This document shows positions 32,776-41,476 of a stretch of DNA of 46,999 bases, one piece after another. Both the position numbers and the translations under genes were made by a program. Position 1 is the stretch's first letter; each line of letters opens with the position of its first letter. This stretch comes from Planctomycetaceae bacterium (GTDB lineage: Bacteria > Planctomycetota > Planctomycetia > Pirellulales > Pirellulaceae), in NCBI GenBank assembly GCA_007695205.1, contig REEF01000690.1:1-46999 (forward strand), given 5' to 3'. The notes below the pieces were generated by a model that worked only from the letters and a program-made list of their open reading frames with translations, had not been told where the DNA came from and did no database searches.

Positions 32776-33002
32776 GTGCTTCCTTTCAAATCGCCGTGCT
32801 CGCTGGAGACGGCAGCGCCGCGCGGTGGATTCGATGGTTTACACCACGTTTGACCGAGGCAGCCGCCGCCATCGAGAGTGCCGTAGCCGCCAGCATCGCC
32901 GATGGACATCGCACGGGAGAGATCCGCGCGGCCAGTGATGCGCCAGCCCTCAGCACCAGTGAGATGGGCCAAGCCATCGTCACCCACCTCCTCCACCCAT
33001 GA
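32772..33002 (+). pseudogene. Collapsed relic of an isocitrate/isopropylmalate (tartrate) dehydrogenase
   Basis: The 76-residue frame starts like this family (FQIAVLAGDG at residues 5-14, normally followed by IGPE) and then jumps to its C-terminal end (LTEAAAAIESAVAASIADGH, then RTGEIR and LSTSEMGQAIVTHL). About 280 residues, including the substrate and Mg sites, are missing. The join after GDG is in frame. Both edges keep 4-nt ATGA overlaps, with the ADH before and the ALDH after. Enzymatic activity is impossible. Confidence 0.75.
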
Positions 33003-34477
33003 GCATGAAAACACTTCCTGATTTTTGGTTCGAGCCGCGTCCGTGGATGGACGGCCAATGGCATCCTGGCGGCGAAACCGTCACCATTCGCAATCCCGCC
33101 ACGGGGGAGAAAATCGCCGAGGTCTCGCGTGCGGATGCTGCGACCGTCGCGCTCGCCATCGAGGGCGCGGTGAAGGCTCAGCGCACCTGGCGCGAGGTGT
33201 CCGCAGTCGAGCGCGGCATGGTTTTGAAACGCACCGCCGCATTGCTGCTAGCGCGCAAGGATGAGTTTGCACGACTGCTCACCGCCGAGCAGGGCAAGCC
33301 CTATGCGCAGGCAGCGGGCGAGGTGGAGTATGCCGCCAGCTTTTTTCAATGGTTCGGCGAGGAGGCGCGGCGCGTGTATGGCCGCATCGCCGCGCATCCC
33401 GAAGCGGGGCGCGAGTTTTTCATCGAGCACAAACCGGCAGGCGTGGCCGGTCTCATCACGCCTTGGAATTTCCCCCTGGCTCAGGGCGCAAAAAAGGTCG
33501 CCGCCGCACTCGCGGCGGGCTGCAGTGCCGTGTGGAAACCTGCGGAACTCACGCCGCTCATCGCGCTCGCCATGGGACCGCTCATGCGTGAGGCGGGTCT
33601 GCCGGATGGCGTGCTGCAAATCGTGCCGGGGCGTGGCTCCGTGGTCGGCGCGGTGCTCGCGGAGCATCCGGCGGTGCGCGTGCTCAGCCTCACCGGTTCC
33701 ACCGCCACGGGCAGCGCGCTCATGGTCGCCGCCGCACCGGGCATCAAGCGACTCTCGCTCGAACTCGGCGGCAATGCGCCCTTCATCGTGCTGCCGGATG
33801 CCGACCTCGATTTCGTCGCCGAGCAGCTCACGCGTTTGAAGCTGTTCGTCTCCGGCCAGGTCTGCGTCACCGCGAATCGCGTTTTTGTTCACGCCGATGC
33901 CGAGGCAGCCCTCGCGGAAAAACTCGCCGTGAAAATCAGCGCCGCACGACTCGGCAATGGACTCGCTGATGGCATCGAAGCCGGGCCGCTCATCCATCGT
34001 CAGGCCTGCACGGAGGTCGGCGCACTCGTTGAGCAAGCGGTGGCCGCAGGCGCGGAAATCGTTGCCGAAAATCGCAGCTACGAAAGTGATGCGACTCTGC
34101 GCGACGGCAGCTTTTTCCCGCCCACCTTGCTCATCGGCGTGCGGGATAAGATGCGCGTGGCGCAACAGGAAATCTTCGGCCCCGTCATCCCGCTGCTGCG
34201 CTACACCAGCGTCACCGATGCCGTGCGCCGCGCGAACGAAACGCCCTACGGCCTCGCCTCGTATGTCTATGGCCGCGACCTCACGCAATGCCGCGCCGTG
34301 GCCTCCGCCATCGAGGCCGGAATCGTCGGCGTGAACGAATGGCGACCGCTGAAAGCCGAGATTCCCTTCGGCGGCATCAAACAGAGTGGCATCGGCGCGG
34401 AAGGCGGCGAAGAAGGCCTCCGCGAGTTCCTCGAAACCCAAGTCATCTCTATGCCGAAACCCATCATCGCATCATGA
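32999..34477 (+). CDS. NAD(P)-dependent aldehyde dehydrogenase (succinate-semialdehyde-dehydrogenase-like)
   Basis: The 492-residue protein carries the full ALDH set: PWNFPL with Asn157, KPAE with Lys180, the Gly motif LTGSTATG, the general base Glu255 in LELGGNAPF, and the nucleophile Cys289 in GQVCVTANR. The GQxCxxANR form and overall spacing resemble the GabD / alpha-ketoglutarate-semialdehyde group. In non-phosphorylative sugar-acid pathways such enzymes oxidise a semialdehyde or lactaldehyde. It is coupled by ATGA to the relic upstream and to the dehydratase downstream. Confidence 0.9.
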   Translation: MSMKTLPDFWFEPRPWMDGQWHPGGETVTIRNPATGEKIAEVSRADAATVALAIEGAVKAQRTWREVSAVERGMVLKRTAALLLARKDEFARLLTAEQGKPYAQAAGEVEYAASFFQWFGEEARRVYGRIAAHPEAGREFFIEHKPAGVAGLITPWNFPLAQGAKKVAAALAAGCSAVWKPAELTPLIALAMGPLMREAGLPDGVLQIVPGRGSVVGAVLAEHPAVRVLSLTGSTATGSALMVAAAPGIKRLSLELGGNAPFIVLPDADLDFVAEQLTRLKLFVSGQVCVTANRVFVHADAEAALAEKLAVKISAARLGNGLADGIEAGPLIHRQACTEVGALVEQAVAAGAEIVAENRSYESDATLRDGSFFPPTLLIGVRDKMRVAQQEIFGPVIPLLRYTSVTDAVRRANETPYGLASYVYGRDLTQCRAVASAIEAGIVGVNEWRPLKAEIPFGGIKQSGIGAEGGEEGLREFLETQVISMPKPIIAS

Positions 34478-36234
34478 AACTTCGCTCCGAACAATGGTGG
34501 AACGACCCGTCCAATCCGGGCATGACCGCGCTCTATCTGGAGCGATTTCTCAACTACGGACTCACGCCGGGAGAACTGCAAAGCGGGCGGCCCGTCATCG
34601 GCATCGCGCAGTCGGCCAATGACCTCGCGCCGTGCAATCGCGCGCATTTCCAGACCGTCACGCGGCTCTGCGATGGCGTGCGCGACGCGGGCGGCGTGCC
34701 CTTTGTCTTTCCCATGCATCCTTTGCAGGAGTCCGTGCGGCGGCCCACCGCGGCGCTGGACCGCAACCTCGCCTACCTCTGCCTCGTCGAGGTGCTGTAT
34801 GGCTATCCGCTCGATGGCGTGATATTCACCACGGGCTGCGACAAGACTACGCCTGCTGCGCTGATGGCGGCAGCGACGGCAGACTTGCCCGCGCTCATCT
34901 TCAATGGCGGGCCGATGCTCAACAGCTACCTCGATGGCGAACTCGCCGGAGCGGGCACCATCATCTGGGAAGCACGGCGCAGACTCGGCGCGGGCGAGAT
35001 TGATGAGAAGAAGTTCATGGACCTGCTCGCCGCATCCTCACCCAGCGCGGGCCATTGCAATGTGATGGGCACAGCGCTCTCGATGAACTGCCTGGCCGAG
35101 GCGATGGGTATGGCCTTGCCCGGCAGCGCGAGCATTCCCGCGCCGTATCGCGAGCGCGGACAGATGGCGCACGCGGCCGGGGAGCGCATTGTCGAGATGG
35201 TGCGTGAGGATTTGAAACCTTCGCAGGTCATCACGCGCACGGCGCTGCTCAATGCCATCCGCGTGAACACCGCGCTCGGCGGCAGCACGAACTGTCCGCC
35301 GCACCTGCTCGCCATCGCGCGACACGCGGGCGTGGAGTTGCGAATCCAGGACTGGGAAACGGCGGGCTACGACCTGCCGCTGCTCGTCAATCTCCAGCCT
35401 GCGGGCCGACATCTCGGCGAGGATTTTCATCGAGCCGGTGGCCTGCCCGCCGTGATGAAGGAGTTGCGGCGGCACGGCTTGCTCGATGGAGACGCCTTCA
35501 CCATCACGGGCCAAAGCATCGCCGCGAATGTGGCTGCTGCGCCCGCGCCGGACGGCGAAATCATCCTCACGGTGGAGTCGCCGCTGCGCACCCAGGCGGG
35601 CTTCCTCGTCCTGTCCGGCAATCTCTTTGAAGCCGCGCTCATCAAGACCAGCGTCATCAGTGAGGACTTTCGTCGCCGCTATCTCAGCCAGCCGGGCGAT
35701 GAGAATGCCTTTGAGTGCAAAGCTGTGGTTTTCGACGGCCCGGAGGATTACCACGCGCGGCTCAATGACCCCGCGCTCGCGATGGATGCGGACACCCTGC
35801 TCGTCATCCGTGGCTGTGGCACACTCGGCTTTCCCGGCAGCGGCGAAGTCGTGAACATGCAGCCGCCCGATGCGCTGCTGCGTGCTGGCATCAAAGAACT
35901 GCCCACGCTCGGCGATGGCCGCCAGAGCGGCACTTCCGCGAGTCCCTCCATCCTCAATGCCGCCCCGGAAGCCTACGCGGGCGGCGGACTCGCACGCCTG
36001 CGCACCGGCGACCGCGTGCGCGTGGATTTGAAAACACGACGCGTGGATGCGCTCGTGCCCAAGGCCGAATGGACCACACGCGACACCGCCGCCTTCGCCA
36101 CTCCACCGCCGAACGCCACGCCCTGGCAGCAACTTTACCGCAACCACGTCGGCCAGCTCCACACGGGCGCGTGCCTCGACTTCGCTTGCGAATACCGAGC
36201 CGTCTGCGCCACGGTGCCGCGGCACAATCATTGA
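34474..36234 (+). CDS. IlvD/Edd-family sugar-acid dehydratase
   Basis: The 586-residue protein shows the three iron-sulfur ligands of the family, Cys54 (APCNRAH), Cys122 (TTGCDKTTPA) and Cys195 (GHCNVMGTA), plus VNTALGGSTNCPPHL, IRGCGTLGFPGSGEVVNM and GDGRQSGTSASPSI. The N-terminus (MKLRSEQWWNDPSNPGMTAL) resembles the sugar-acid branch (arabonate, xylonate, galactonate or fuconate dehydratases) more than dihydroxy-acid dehydratase. The predicted reaction is removal of water from an aldonate to give a 2-keto-3-deoxy acid. The start overlaps the ALDH stop (ATGA). Confidence 0.88.
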   Translation: MKLRSEQWWNDPSNPGMTALYLERFLNYGLTPGELQSGRPVIGIAQSANDLAPCNRAHFQTVTRLCDGVRDAGGVPFVFPMHPLQESVRRPTAALDRNLAYLCLVEVLYGYPLDGVIFTTGCDKTTPAALMAAATADLPALIFNGGPMLNSYLDGELAGAGTIIWEARRRLGAGEIDEKKFMDLLAASSPSAGHCNVMGTALSMNCLAEAMGMALPGSASIPAPYRERGQMAHAAGERIVEMVREDLKPSQVITRTALLNAIRVNTALGGSTNCPPHLLAIARHAGVELRIQDWETAGYDLPLLVNLQPAGRHLGEDFHRAGGLPAVMKELRRHGLLDGDAFTITGQSIAANVAAAPAPDGEIILTVESPLRTQAGFLVLSGNLFEAALIKTSVISEDFRRRYLSQPGDENAFECKAVVFDGPEDYHARLNDPALAMDADTLLVIRGCGTLGFPGSGEVVNMQPPDALLRAGIKELPTLGDGRQSGTSASPSILNAAPEAYAGGGLARLRTGDRVRVDLKTRRVDALVPKAEWTTRDTAAFATPPPNATPWQQLYRNHVGQLHTGACLDFACEYRAVCATVPRHNH

Positions 36235-36268
36235 GAAAAATCCGAACCCACGAAAAAACAAACGACCC

Positions 36269-37126
36269 ATGAAACTCATCCGCTTCGGCACACCTGGAAA
36301 TGAAATGCCCGGCCTCATCCTCGATGATGGCCGCCGTATTGATGCGTCTGCTTTAGGCAGCGACTACGACGAAGCCTTCTTCGGCGGCGATGGCCTCGCA
36401 CGCCTCGCTGTCTGGGCCGAAAAGAATGCCGCCTCCGCTCCCACCATTCCCACCGACACGCGACTCGGCCCGTGCATCGCCCGCCCGAGCAAAATTGTCT
36501 GCATCGGCCTGAACTACGCCGACCACGCGAAGGAATCCGGCGCTGACATCCCGAAGGAGCCGATTCTCTTTTTCAAAAGCACCTCCTCCCTCGTCGGCCC
36601 AAACGATGAGATCATCATCCCGCGCGGCTCGCAGAAGACAGATTGGGAAGTTGAGCTGGCCGTCATCATCGGCAAGCTCGCAAGTTATGTCGCCAATGCG
36701 GACGCGATGCAGCACGTCGCCGGTTACGCATTGCACAATGACTACAGTGAGCGCGAGTGGCAGCTTGAGCGCGGCGGCCAGTGGGTGAAGGGCAAGAGCT
36801 GTGACACCTTTGCGCCGCTCGGCCCATTCCTCGCCACGCGCGATGAAATCGCCGAGCCGCACGCGCTGTCGATGTGGCTGAAAGTGAACGGCGTCACACG
36901 GCAGAACAGCAGCACCGCGCAGATGATTTTCGGCGTGCCGCAGCTTGTCAGTTACATCAGCCAGTTCATGACTCTGCTGCCCGGCGATGTCATCAGCACC
37001 GGCACGCCGCCCGGAGTCGGCCTTGGCTTGAAACCCACTCCCATCTTCCTCAAGCCTGGCGACGTGGTGGAACTCGGCATCGAAGGACTCGGCGAGTCGA
37101 AACAGCACGCCGTCGCCTGCCCATGA
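36269..37126 (+). CDS. Fumarylacetoacetate-hydrolase-family protein
   Basis: The 285-residue protein is a typical FAH-family enzyme: CIGLNYADHAKESG, KEPILFFKSTSSLVGPNDEI, the metal-ligand region DWEVELAVIIGK, HNDYSEREWQ, KGKSCDTFAPLGPFL, QMIFGVPQLVSYIS and STGTPPGVG. This subfamily includes 2,4-diketo-3-deoxy-L-fuconate and -rhamnonate hydrolases, which yield pyruvate plus lactate. With the upstream IlvD dehydratase and the downstream SDR, such a role is plausible. ATG 36269 follows the dehydratase by 34 nt. Its stop overlaps the start of the SDR relic. Confidence 0.88.
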   Translation: MKLIRFGTPGNEMPGLILDDGRRIDASALGSDYDEAFFGGDGLARLAVWAEKNAASAPTIPTDTRLGPCIARPSKIVCIGLNYADHAKESGADIPKEPILFFKSTSSLVGPNDEIIIPRGSQKTDWEVELAVIIGKLASYVANADAMQHVAGYALHNDYSEREWQLERGGQWVKGKSCDTFAPLGPFLATRDEIAEPHALSMWLKVNGVTRQNSSTAQMIFGVPQLVSYISQFMTLLPGDVISTGTPPGVGLGLKPTPIFLKPGDVVELGIEGLGESKQHAVACP

Positions 37127-37476
37127 CCGCACATCACCACGCCATGCATCTGCAAGACCAAGTCATCCTCATCACCGGCAACCTCGCCGACACGCTCGGC
37201 CCCGACCGCGTGCGCGTGAACCAGATGAACGTCGGCTGGACGCTCACCGACAACGAATACCAAACCAAACTCGGCGACGGCATGCGACCCGACTGGCCGG
37301 AAAAACTGCCGCTCTACGCGGCGCCATCCGGCAGCCTGCTCATGCCCGAAGACATCGCCGAAGCCGCGCTCTACTGGGTCAGTCCCGCCAGTCGTCCGAT
37401 CAGCGGCACCGTCTTCGAGGCGGAGCAATACCCGATGATTGGCCGCATCCCGAATCAAGAAAGCCAAGCCACATGA
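37123..37476 (+). pseudogene. Collapsed relic of a short-chain dehydrogenase
   Basis: The 117-residue frame has an SDR start (MHLQDQVILITG at residues 8-19), but the Gly-rich loop, NNAG and the YxxxK centre are absent. It continues instead as the SDR C-terminal third (NLADTLGPDRVRVNQMNVGW, then TLTDNEYQTKL and LLMPEDIAEAALYWVS). About 130 residues are missing at one in-frame join. Both edges keep ATGA overlaps, with the FAH gene before and the intact SDR after. It cannot bind cofactor or catalyse. Confidence 0.78.
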
Positions 37477-38258
37477 ACACCACCCCCTTCAACCTCGCCA
37501 ACAAAACCGCCGTCATCACCGGAGGCGCGTCCGGAATCGGACTCGCCATCGCCAAACGCTTCGCCGCACATGGAGCCGCCGTAGAAATCCTCGACCTCCA
37601 ACAAGACGCGCTCGACACCGCCGTGACCGAACTTCGCGCCGCCGGCCACAGCGCGCACGGCGAGAGTTGCGATGTCAGTGAGCCCGCTTCGGTAGACGCC
37701 GCCTTTGCGCGCATCCTCTCGCGGCACGCACGCCTGCACATCCTCGTGAACAACGCCGGCATCGCCCATGTCGGCAACGCCCTCACCACCACGCCCGAGG
37801 ACTTCGCACGAATCCAGCGCGTGAACGTCAACGGCGTCGCCCATTGCACCCAGGCTGCGTTGCGGCACATGACCACGCAAGGCGGCGGCGTCATCCTGAA
37901 TCTTGCCAGCACTGTCGCTCAAACGGCCGTCGCCGACCGTTTCGCCTACTCCACCAGCAAAGGCGCGGTGCTCGCCATGACTTACTCCATCGCGAAAGAT
38001 TTCCTCGCCCAAGGCATCCGCTGCAACGCCATCCTCCCCGGGCGCATCCACACACCTTTTGTGGATGGGTTCATCGCCAAAAACTATCCAGGCCAAGAAG
38101 CCGAGATGTTCGACAAGCTCAGCAAAACTTTACCCATCGGCCGCATGGGCCAGCCCAACGAAGTCGCCACCGCGGCGCTCTTCTTGTGCAGCGACGAAGC
38201 CAGCTTCATCACCGGCAGCGCCTACCCCGTGGACGGAGGCACGCTCACGCTGCGGTGA
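37473..38258 (+). CDS. Short-chain dehydrogenase/reductase
   Basis: The 261-residue classical SDR is complete: TGGASGIG (16-23), NNAG (93-96), catalytic Ser146, Tyr159 and Lys163 (YSTSK), the PGRIHTPF turn, and a C-terminal ITGSAYPVDGGTLTL. Asp41 after the second beta strand (EILDLQQ) suggests preference for NAD. Between a dehydratase plus FAH hydrolase and the operon end, it is a candidate 2-keto-3-deoxy-sugar-acid dehydrogenase that makes the diketo substrate of the FAH enzyme. The start overlaps the SDR relic (ATGA). Confidence 0.9.
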   Translation: MNTTPFNLANKTAVITGGASGIGLAIAKRFAAHGAAVEILDLQQDALDTAVTELRAAGHSAHGESCDVSEPASVDAAFARILSRHARLHILVNNAGIAHVGNALTTTPEDFARIQRVNVNGVAHCTQAALRHMTTQGGGVILNLASTVAQTAVADRFAYSTSKGAVLAMTYSIAKDFLAQGIRCNAILPGRIHTPFVDGFIAKNYPGQEAEMFDKLSKTLPIGRMGQPNEVATAALFLCSDEASFITGSAYPVDGGTLTLR

Positions 38259-38348
38259 GCAGATGGAAATGTCACAAAAACTGCTGCCATTCATTTCTCC
38301 TTTAGCAGCCCGCCCACTTGTATGTTGAAGGAAGGGAATAGATTAAAA

Positions 38349-39962
38349 ATGAGAATATGTGAAACCATGGCACCCATCCTAATCCTGTTTGCGGTTCTTT
38401 CGTCGTTCGCAGACGCCGCCCCGCGTCCGGAGCAACGCCCAAACATCCTCCTCGTCATGGTGGATGACATGGGCTACTCGGACCTCGGCTGCTATGGTGG
38501 CGAGATTCGTACGCCGACGCTCGACTCGCTCGCAGAAAATGGTGTGCGACTAGCGCGGTTCTACAACTGTGCGCAATGCTGTCCGACACGAGCGTCGCTC
38601 ATGACCGGGCTCTACCCGCATCAAGCTGGCGTGGGTGACATGAACGAACAGGGCGCGGCGAATGAATTGTGGCGGCGCATCGGCTCGCCAGCGTATCTCG
38701 GTTTCAAGAAACAGGGCGTCGTCACCTTGCCTGAGGCGCTACGTGAGGCAGGCTATCAGACTTTCATGGCCGGGAAATGGCATCTCGGTCAGGATGAATC
38801 CTGCTGGCCGGGGCAGCGCGGTTTTGACCGCCATTTCGCGCTCATCGGCGGAGCGTGCGAACAGTTCACAGGTTATCGCTCGTGGCAAAAAAAGGGGCCG
38901 ATCACCAAGTTCGTCCACAATGGTAAGCAGGTCGACAAACTCCCACCCGACTTCTACACGACCGACACTTTCACAGACCACACGCTACGTTTCATCGAGG
39001 ACTCCGACACCGCGCGGCCCTGGTTCGGCTATCTGGCTTTCACCGCACCGCATTGGCCGCTCCAGGCGCATGAGAGTGACGTGGCGAAGTATGCGGAAAC
39101 GTATCGCGCAGGCCCCGATGCCATCCGCCAGCGCCGTTTCGAGCGATTGAAGCAGCTCGGCCTCGTTCCCGAATCGGCTAAATTGCCTCAGCTCGATGCC
39201 ACGGTCACCGAGGAAGCCAAACAGGCCAAAAAGGAGCGCAACGAGCAATGGATGCGCAACTACGCGGCGATGATCGATCGAGTGGACCAGAACCTCGCCC
39301 GCATCGTTGAAACGCTGCGCAAACGCGGGCAGTTCAACAACACGCTGATCTTGTTCCTCAGCGACAACGGCTCGGACACCGTGCGCGGACCGTTGTGGGG
39401 TCAGGTGAGCAACACTCCATTTCGGCGATTCAAAGTGTCGGTCAACGACGGCGGTATCGCTTCGCCGCTCATCGCTCATTGGCCGAAAGGAATTTCTTCC
39501 CGCCAGCGCGGCCGAATTGTTGCCGATGTGGGGCACGTGATTGATATTCATGCAACCTGCCTCGACGCTGCGCGAGCCCAGCAGCCAACGTCGTTCCGTG
39601 GGCATAATGTGCTGCAACTGGAGGGGCAAAGCTTGCTACCAGCCTTTCACGGCACGGGAGCAATTCCTTCCGAACGTGTCCTCTGCTGGGAGCGCATGGG
39701 GAATGAAGCTGTGCGGCAAGGCAAGTGGAAACTAGTCCGTGGCTATGGCTCGGCAACTGTGGACGGAAACATCACATCGACCGGCCCGCGCAATGGCGAG
39801 TGGGAACTTTATGACACCACAACCGACCCCGGCGAAACGACAAATTTGGCAGCACAGCTCCCTGATCAAGTGAAGTCGATGACCCGTTTGTTCGAGACAT
39901 GGGCCACGCGAGTCGGCGTCGTCCCGCGCGAAAAAATCGTCAAGCAGATGCAAACGAAATAG
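38349..39962 (+). CDS. Exported type I sulfatase
   Basis: A sulfatase of about 537 residues with signal segment (MAPILILFAVLSSFADA), NILLVMVDDMGYSDLGCYGG, the formylglycine motif CCPTR (Cys77) in CAQCCPTRASLMTG, AGKWHLGQ, FLSDNGSDTVRG and a C-terminal NGEWELYDTTTDPGETTNLA. It is a close paralogue of the sulfatase at 28007. The start is uncertain: ATG 38322, 38349 and 38367 are in frame; 38349 is a compromise, with GGAAGGG some distance upstream. It begins 90 nt after the SDR, perhaps with its own promoter in this AT-richer gap. Substrate unknown. Confidence 0.88.
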   Translation: MRICETMAPILILFAVLSSFADAAPRPEQRPNILLVMVDDMGYSDLGCYGGEIRTPTLDSLAENGVRLARFYNCAQCCPTRASLMTGLYPHQAGVGDMNEQGAANELWRRIGSPAYLGFKKQGVVTLPEALREAGYQTFMAGKWHLGQDESCWPGQRGFDRHFALIGGACEQFTGYRSWQKKGPITKFVHNGKQVDKLPPDFYTTDTFTDHTLRFIEDSDTARPWFGYLAFTAPHWPLQAHESDVAKYAETYRAGPDAIRQRRFERLKQLGLVPESAKLPQLDATVTEEAKQAKKERNEQWMRNYAAMIDRVDQNLARIVETLRKRGQFNNTLILFLSDNGSDTVRGPLWGQVSNTPFRRFKVSVNDGGIASPLIAHWPKGISSRQRGRIVADVGHVIDIHATCLDAARAQQPTSFRGHNVLQLEGQSLLPAFHGTGAIPSERVLCWERMGNEAVRQGKWKLVRGYGSATVDGNITSTGPRNGEWELYDTTTDPGETTNLAAQLPDQVKSMTRLFETWATRVGVVPREKIVKQMQTK

Positions 39963-39992
39963 CTAGATAACATCCCCTCGGAGATAAAGCCA

Positions 39993-41438
39993 ATGGCTCG
40001 TTTTGTTTTCATGATGGCTGCGTTGATTGTGCTGCTTGCCGGCACTCAACCAACAGTGGCGGACGAGCGACCACCGAACCTAGTGATCATCCTCACCGAC
40101 GATATGGGCTATGCCGATTTGCGAGCGTTTGGAGACTCGGAGATTCCAACGCCACATTTGGATCGGCTGGCAGGGGAAGGAACGCGGTTCACCAACGCAT
40201 ACACGGTCGCGCCGATTTGTGTACCGTCGCGAATGGGACTGCTGAGCGGCAAGTTCCCGGCTCGTTTCGGCGTCTTTAACAACGTCTACAGCTTGCCTTC
40301 CAATGAGCTTTGGGTTCAGCAAACGACGCTTGCAGACGTGCTGCGGAAACGTGGTTATCGTACGGCGAATATCGGTAAGTGGCATCTTAGCGGCAACTCC
40401 AGTGCCGATAGCGGTAATGAACTGGGGGGCTTTGTATTCAAACCTCCGCATGAACGTGGCTTTGACGAATTCGTCGGGATTACTGGTGGAATGCATGATT
40501 TTTGGAAAGGAACCGGCCTAGCACGATTCAAAGACGGAAGATATGAACGGTTTGAATCGCCCGACTATCTGACCGACTTCTTCGGCACCGAGGCTTGCGA
40601 TTTCATTCAGCGCAACAAATCGCAGCCATTCTTTCTTTATCTCGCGTTCAATGCGCCGCACGCACCTCTACACGGACTTGATGAAGATCAAGCTGCAATC
40701 GAAACGTCGGAAATCAGCCCGAATCGCCGTAAGTACGCCGCGATGGTCCGCGCTATCGACCGCAATGTCGGACGTGTGATGCAAACCCTACACAACCTTG
40801 GTCTCGCCGAGACGACGCTTACTGTGTTTCTCAACGACAACGGTGGCGGTGGCAATAACGCGGCCAGCCACACTCGCAATACCGCCATCAATCGCCCCTA
40901 TCGCGGCCACAAGTTCGACGTTTGGGAAGGAGGCATACGAATCCCCTTCATTCTGCACTGGCCAAATCATGTGCCGGCGGGCCGAAGTTGCGATGGAATT
41001 GTCAGCAGTATGGACGTGTTTCCCACATTCGCCAAAGCGGCCGCGGCTGAACTGCCCACGGATCTCGATGGTGTGGATCTGTTGCCATTCGCGACCGCGA
41101 AGCAGGCTGGAGATGCGCATGAAGCCCTATATTGGCAACAGCAGGTGTGGTCACGTCCCAACGAACGCAAGCCCGGTCCGAACTACCCACAGCCGGCCTA
41201 CAATCTCGCCATCCGCAGCGGAAGGTGGAAAGCCGTGAAACAGGACCAACCGTTTGACGGCACGAATCACGGTCGAGCCTGGGAACTTTATAACCTGAGT
41301 CGCGACCCCTCCGAACTGAACGACATTGCCTCTGAGTTTCCCGAAAAGGCCCAGCAACTCAGTGATGCCTTCTTCGCGTGGCAGAAGAGGATGCCGAAAC
41401 CGATGCATGATTCAAAATCAAGTGATGCAAAGAAGTAG
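39993..41438 (+). CDS. Exported type I sulfatase
   Basis: The 481-residue sulfatase has a signal peptide (FVFMMAALIVLLAGTQPTVA), NLVIILTDDMGYADLRAFGD, the motif CVPSR (Cys76) in PICVPSRMGLLSG, IGKWHLSG, FLNDNGGGGNNAAS, and a C-terminal AWELYNLSRDPSELNDIA. It is clearly different from the two CCPTR sulfatases, so probably has another specificity. ATG 39993 has GGAGA at good spacing, 30 nt after the preceding sulfatase, so both are likely cotranscribed. Cys76 again needs a maturase that is not evident in this window. Confidence 0.9.
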   Translation: MARFVFMMAALIVLLAGTQPTVADERPPNLVIILTDDMGYADLRAFGDSEIPTPHLDRLAGEGTRFTNAYTVAPICVPSRMGLLSGKFPARFGVFNNVYSLPSNELWVQQTTLADVLRKRGYRTANIGKWHLSGNSSADSGNELGGFVFKPPHERGFDEFVGITGGMHDFWKGTGLARFKDGRYERFESPDYLTDFFGTEACDFIQRNKSQPFFLYLAFNAPHAPLHGLDEDQAAIETSEISPNRRKYAAMVRAIDRNVGRVMQTLHNLGLAETTLTVFLNDNGGGGNNAASHTRNTAINRPYRGHKFDVWEGGIRIPFILHWPNHVPAGRSCDGIVSSMDVFPTFAKAAAAELPTDLDGVDLLPFATAKQAGDAHEALYWQQQVWSRPNERKPGPNYPQPAYNLAIRSGRWKAVKQDQPFDGTNHGRAWELYNLSRDPSELNDIASEFPEKAQQLSDAFFAWQKRMPKPMHDSKSSDAKK

Positions 41439-41476
41439 TCTCCGTAAACCTACGAAACAAAAAGACAAAGTGCTGC

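Noticed and set aside
36874..37122. Long Arg/His-rich frame running into the SDR relic
   Set aside because: It overlaps the conserved C-terminal part of the FAH gene in another frame; only the part from ATG 37123 has SDR similarity.
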